This document shows, piece by piece, positions 63,237 through 64,000 of a stretch of DNA of 64,000 bases. Position numbers and translations under genes: made by a program. The DNA lies in assembly GCA_028284225.1 (NCBI GenBank), contig JANQSD010000019.1, positions 186,001 to 250,000 on the forward strand. The letters are read 5' to 3'. How positions within the stretch are numbered: position 1 is the stretch's first letter; each line of letters starts with the position of its first letter. The notes beneath the pieces were generated by a model. That model was not told where the DNA came from. It made no database searches and saw only the letters and a list, made by a program, of their open reading frames with translations. The DNA is from Arenicellales bacterium. GTDB taxonomy: Bacteria; Pseudomonadota; Gammaproteobacteria; Arenicellales; JAHEKD01.

Positions 63237-64000
63237 GTGAAGCGCGATAAACGTAGACGTATCGCGGCCAAGGGTCGAGCGGTCAATACTGCCATTCGTG
63301 AAGAGTTAGTAGCGTTAATTGATGAACCAGATTTCAAACGCGATCGGCTGATAGAATATTTGCATAAAATTCAGGATAAGTACGGTCATATCTCTGATGG
63401 CCATATCGTTGCACTCGCAGATTTGATGCGCTTAGCTTCAACTGAGGTCTATGAAGTGGCCACGTTTTATCATCATTTTGATGTGGTCAAAGATAATGAG
63501 CCTAAACCGCCTATTTTGACAGTGCGGGTTTGTGACTCGGTTACCTGTGAGATGTTTGGTGCAGAAAAGTTAATTACCGAGCTTGAAGCAGCTACTGATT
63601 CAAATGTTCGTATTCAACGGGTACCTTGCGTAGGGCGTTGTGAAACGGCTCCAGTGGCTGTGGTGGGTAAAAATCCTGTCTTGAATGCAGATCAGGCCAA
63701 GGTGGTTAGCCTGGTCGAGAAAAAAGAAATCAATGATCCTATTCCTGACACTGTAACGGACCTAATCACTTATCAATCTGCCGGGGGCTATAAACTTCTT
63801 AAAGATTGTTATAGCGGTCAAATCACAGCCGATGAAGTCATTTCACAACTCGAGAATGCAGGCCTACGCGGTCTTGGCGGTGCCGGATTTCCCGCAGGTC
63901 GTAAATGGCGAATCGTAAGTGGGTTTGATGCGCCACGCTTATTAGCCGTAAATATCGACGAGGGGGAACCTGGAACGTTTAAAGATCGCTATTATTTAGA
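63237..64000 (+). CDS. fdsB: NAD-dependent formate dehydrogenase beta subunit, NuoE-NuoF fusion (3' partial)
   Basis: The frame opens at a GTG behind GGAG and continues past the window end (254 codons seen). The N-terminal about 150 residues are a NuoE-like thioredoxin fold with 2Fe-2S cysteines C99, C104, C131 and C135 (CDSVTC...PCVGRC). The next part has NuoF-type RGLGGAGFPAGRKWR and NIDEGEPGTFKDRYYL, which bind NADH and FMN. This single-chain NuoE-NuoF fusion fits the FdsB-type beta subunit of NAD-linked formate dehydrogenase; HoxF-type hydrogenase subunit is the alternative. Confidence 0.78.
   Translation, partial: MKRDKRRRIAAKGRAVNTAIREELVALIDEPDFKRDRLIEYLHKIQDKYGHISDGHIVALADLMRLASTEVYEVATFYHHFDVVKDNEPKPPILTVRVCDSVTCEMFGAEKLITELEAATDSNVRIQRVPCVGRCETAPVAVVGKNPVLNADQAKVVSLVEKKEINDPIPDTVTDLITYQSAGGYKLLKDCYSGQITADEVISQLENAGLRGLGGAGFPAGRKWRIVSGFDAPRLLAVNIDEGEPGTFKDRYYL

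Overview
The window is AT-rich, densely packed bacterial chromosome that reads as an aerobic, Gram-negative gammaproteobacterium. The evidence is an aa3-type cytochrome oxidase cluster, a type IV pilin with PilB, PilC and PilD, a trimeric-type porin, MsrP/MsrQ periplasmic repair, a Kef antiporter pair, a TAXI-type TRAP transporter and a methanethiol oxidase (SBP56) gene. A sulfur or C1-using marine lineage (Thiotrichales/Piscirickettsiaceae-like) would fit the methanethiol and formate genes, but this is a guess. No rRNA, tRNA or CRISPR array was seen.

Layout. 1-2.4 kb: 3' part of a gene fusing an HprK-like P-loop domain to a glycosyltransferase, then a Tat-exported beta-lactamase-fold hydrolase. 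2.6-8.0 kb: radical SAM protein, then DUF4399, SelW-like and SBP56 genes facing two metallo-beta-lactamase-fold hydrolases, one resembling persulfide dioxygenase. 8.1-10.4 kb: DUF4080 radical SAM gene coupled to tcdA. 10.4-15.6 kb: an accessory block holding a divergent LysR/luciferase-domain pair lying between tcdA and a decayed second copy of the tcdA 5' end, then a MocR regulator with two proteins I cannot identify, a lone IS6-like terminus and 700 bp of gene-free AT-rich DNA. 15.6-18.3 kb: NYN protein and a csp/RRM/rhlE RNA-metabolism group.

18.8-27 kb: tatD, coaE, an ABC-2 exporter, pilD-pilC-pilB-pilin and comF. 27-34.3 kb: cytochrome oxidase subunits II, I and III with assembly genes (a 32-codon small assembly protein, ctaG, SURF1, a SCO-like protein, ctaB); heme A synthase is not in the cluster. 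34.4-39.1 kb: methyltransferase-like genes, ackA-ppk2, a lipoprotein and an unknown protein. 39.3-45.7 kb: Atm1-type ABC exporter, msrPQ, DUF1499 and a Kef system. 45.7-50.2 kb: glycosyltransferase, fumC, chorismate mutase and a pabB-pabC fusion. 50.8-57.5 kb: DUF1992, class III aminotransferase, RpiR regulator and TAXI-TRAP transporter. 57.6-62.8 kb: lipoprotein, 2OG-oxygenase-like protein, TPR-sulfotransferase, porin and a second 2OG-oxygenase-like protein. 62.9-64 kb: a decayed second porin tail and the start of a NuoE-NuoF-type formate dehydrogenase beta subunit that runs off the window.

The best candidate for something undescribed is the MocR-controlled pair at 13.9-14.9 kb, which has a strong ribosome binding site and an 8-bp inverted repeat just upstream. 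Other notable signals are a perfect 15-bp operator-like repeat between the LysR and luciferase-domain genes, a 55-bp dispersed repeat found twice between convergent genes, a 100-bp MITE-like element near 50.4 kb and the porin remnant at 63 kb. Function calls come from reading motifs in the translated sequence; no database search was possible.
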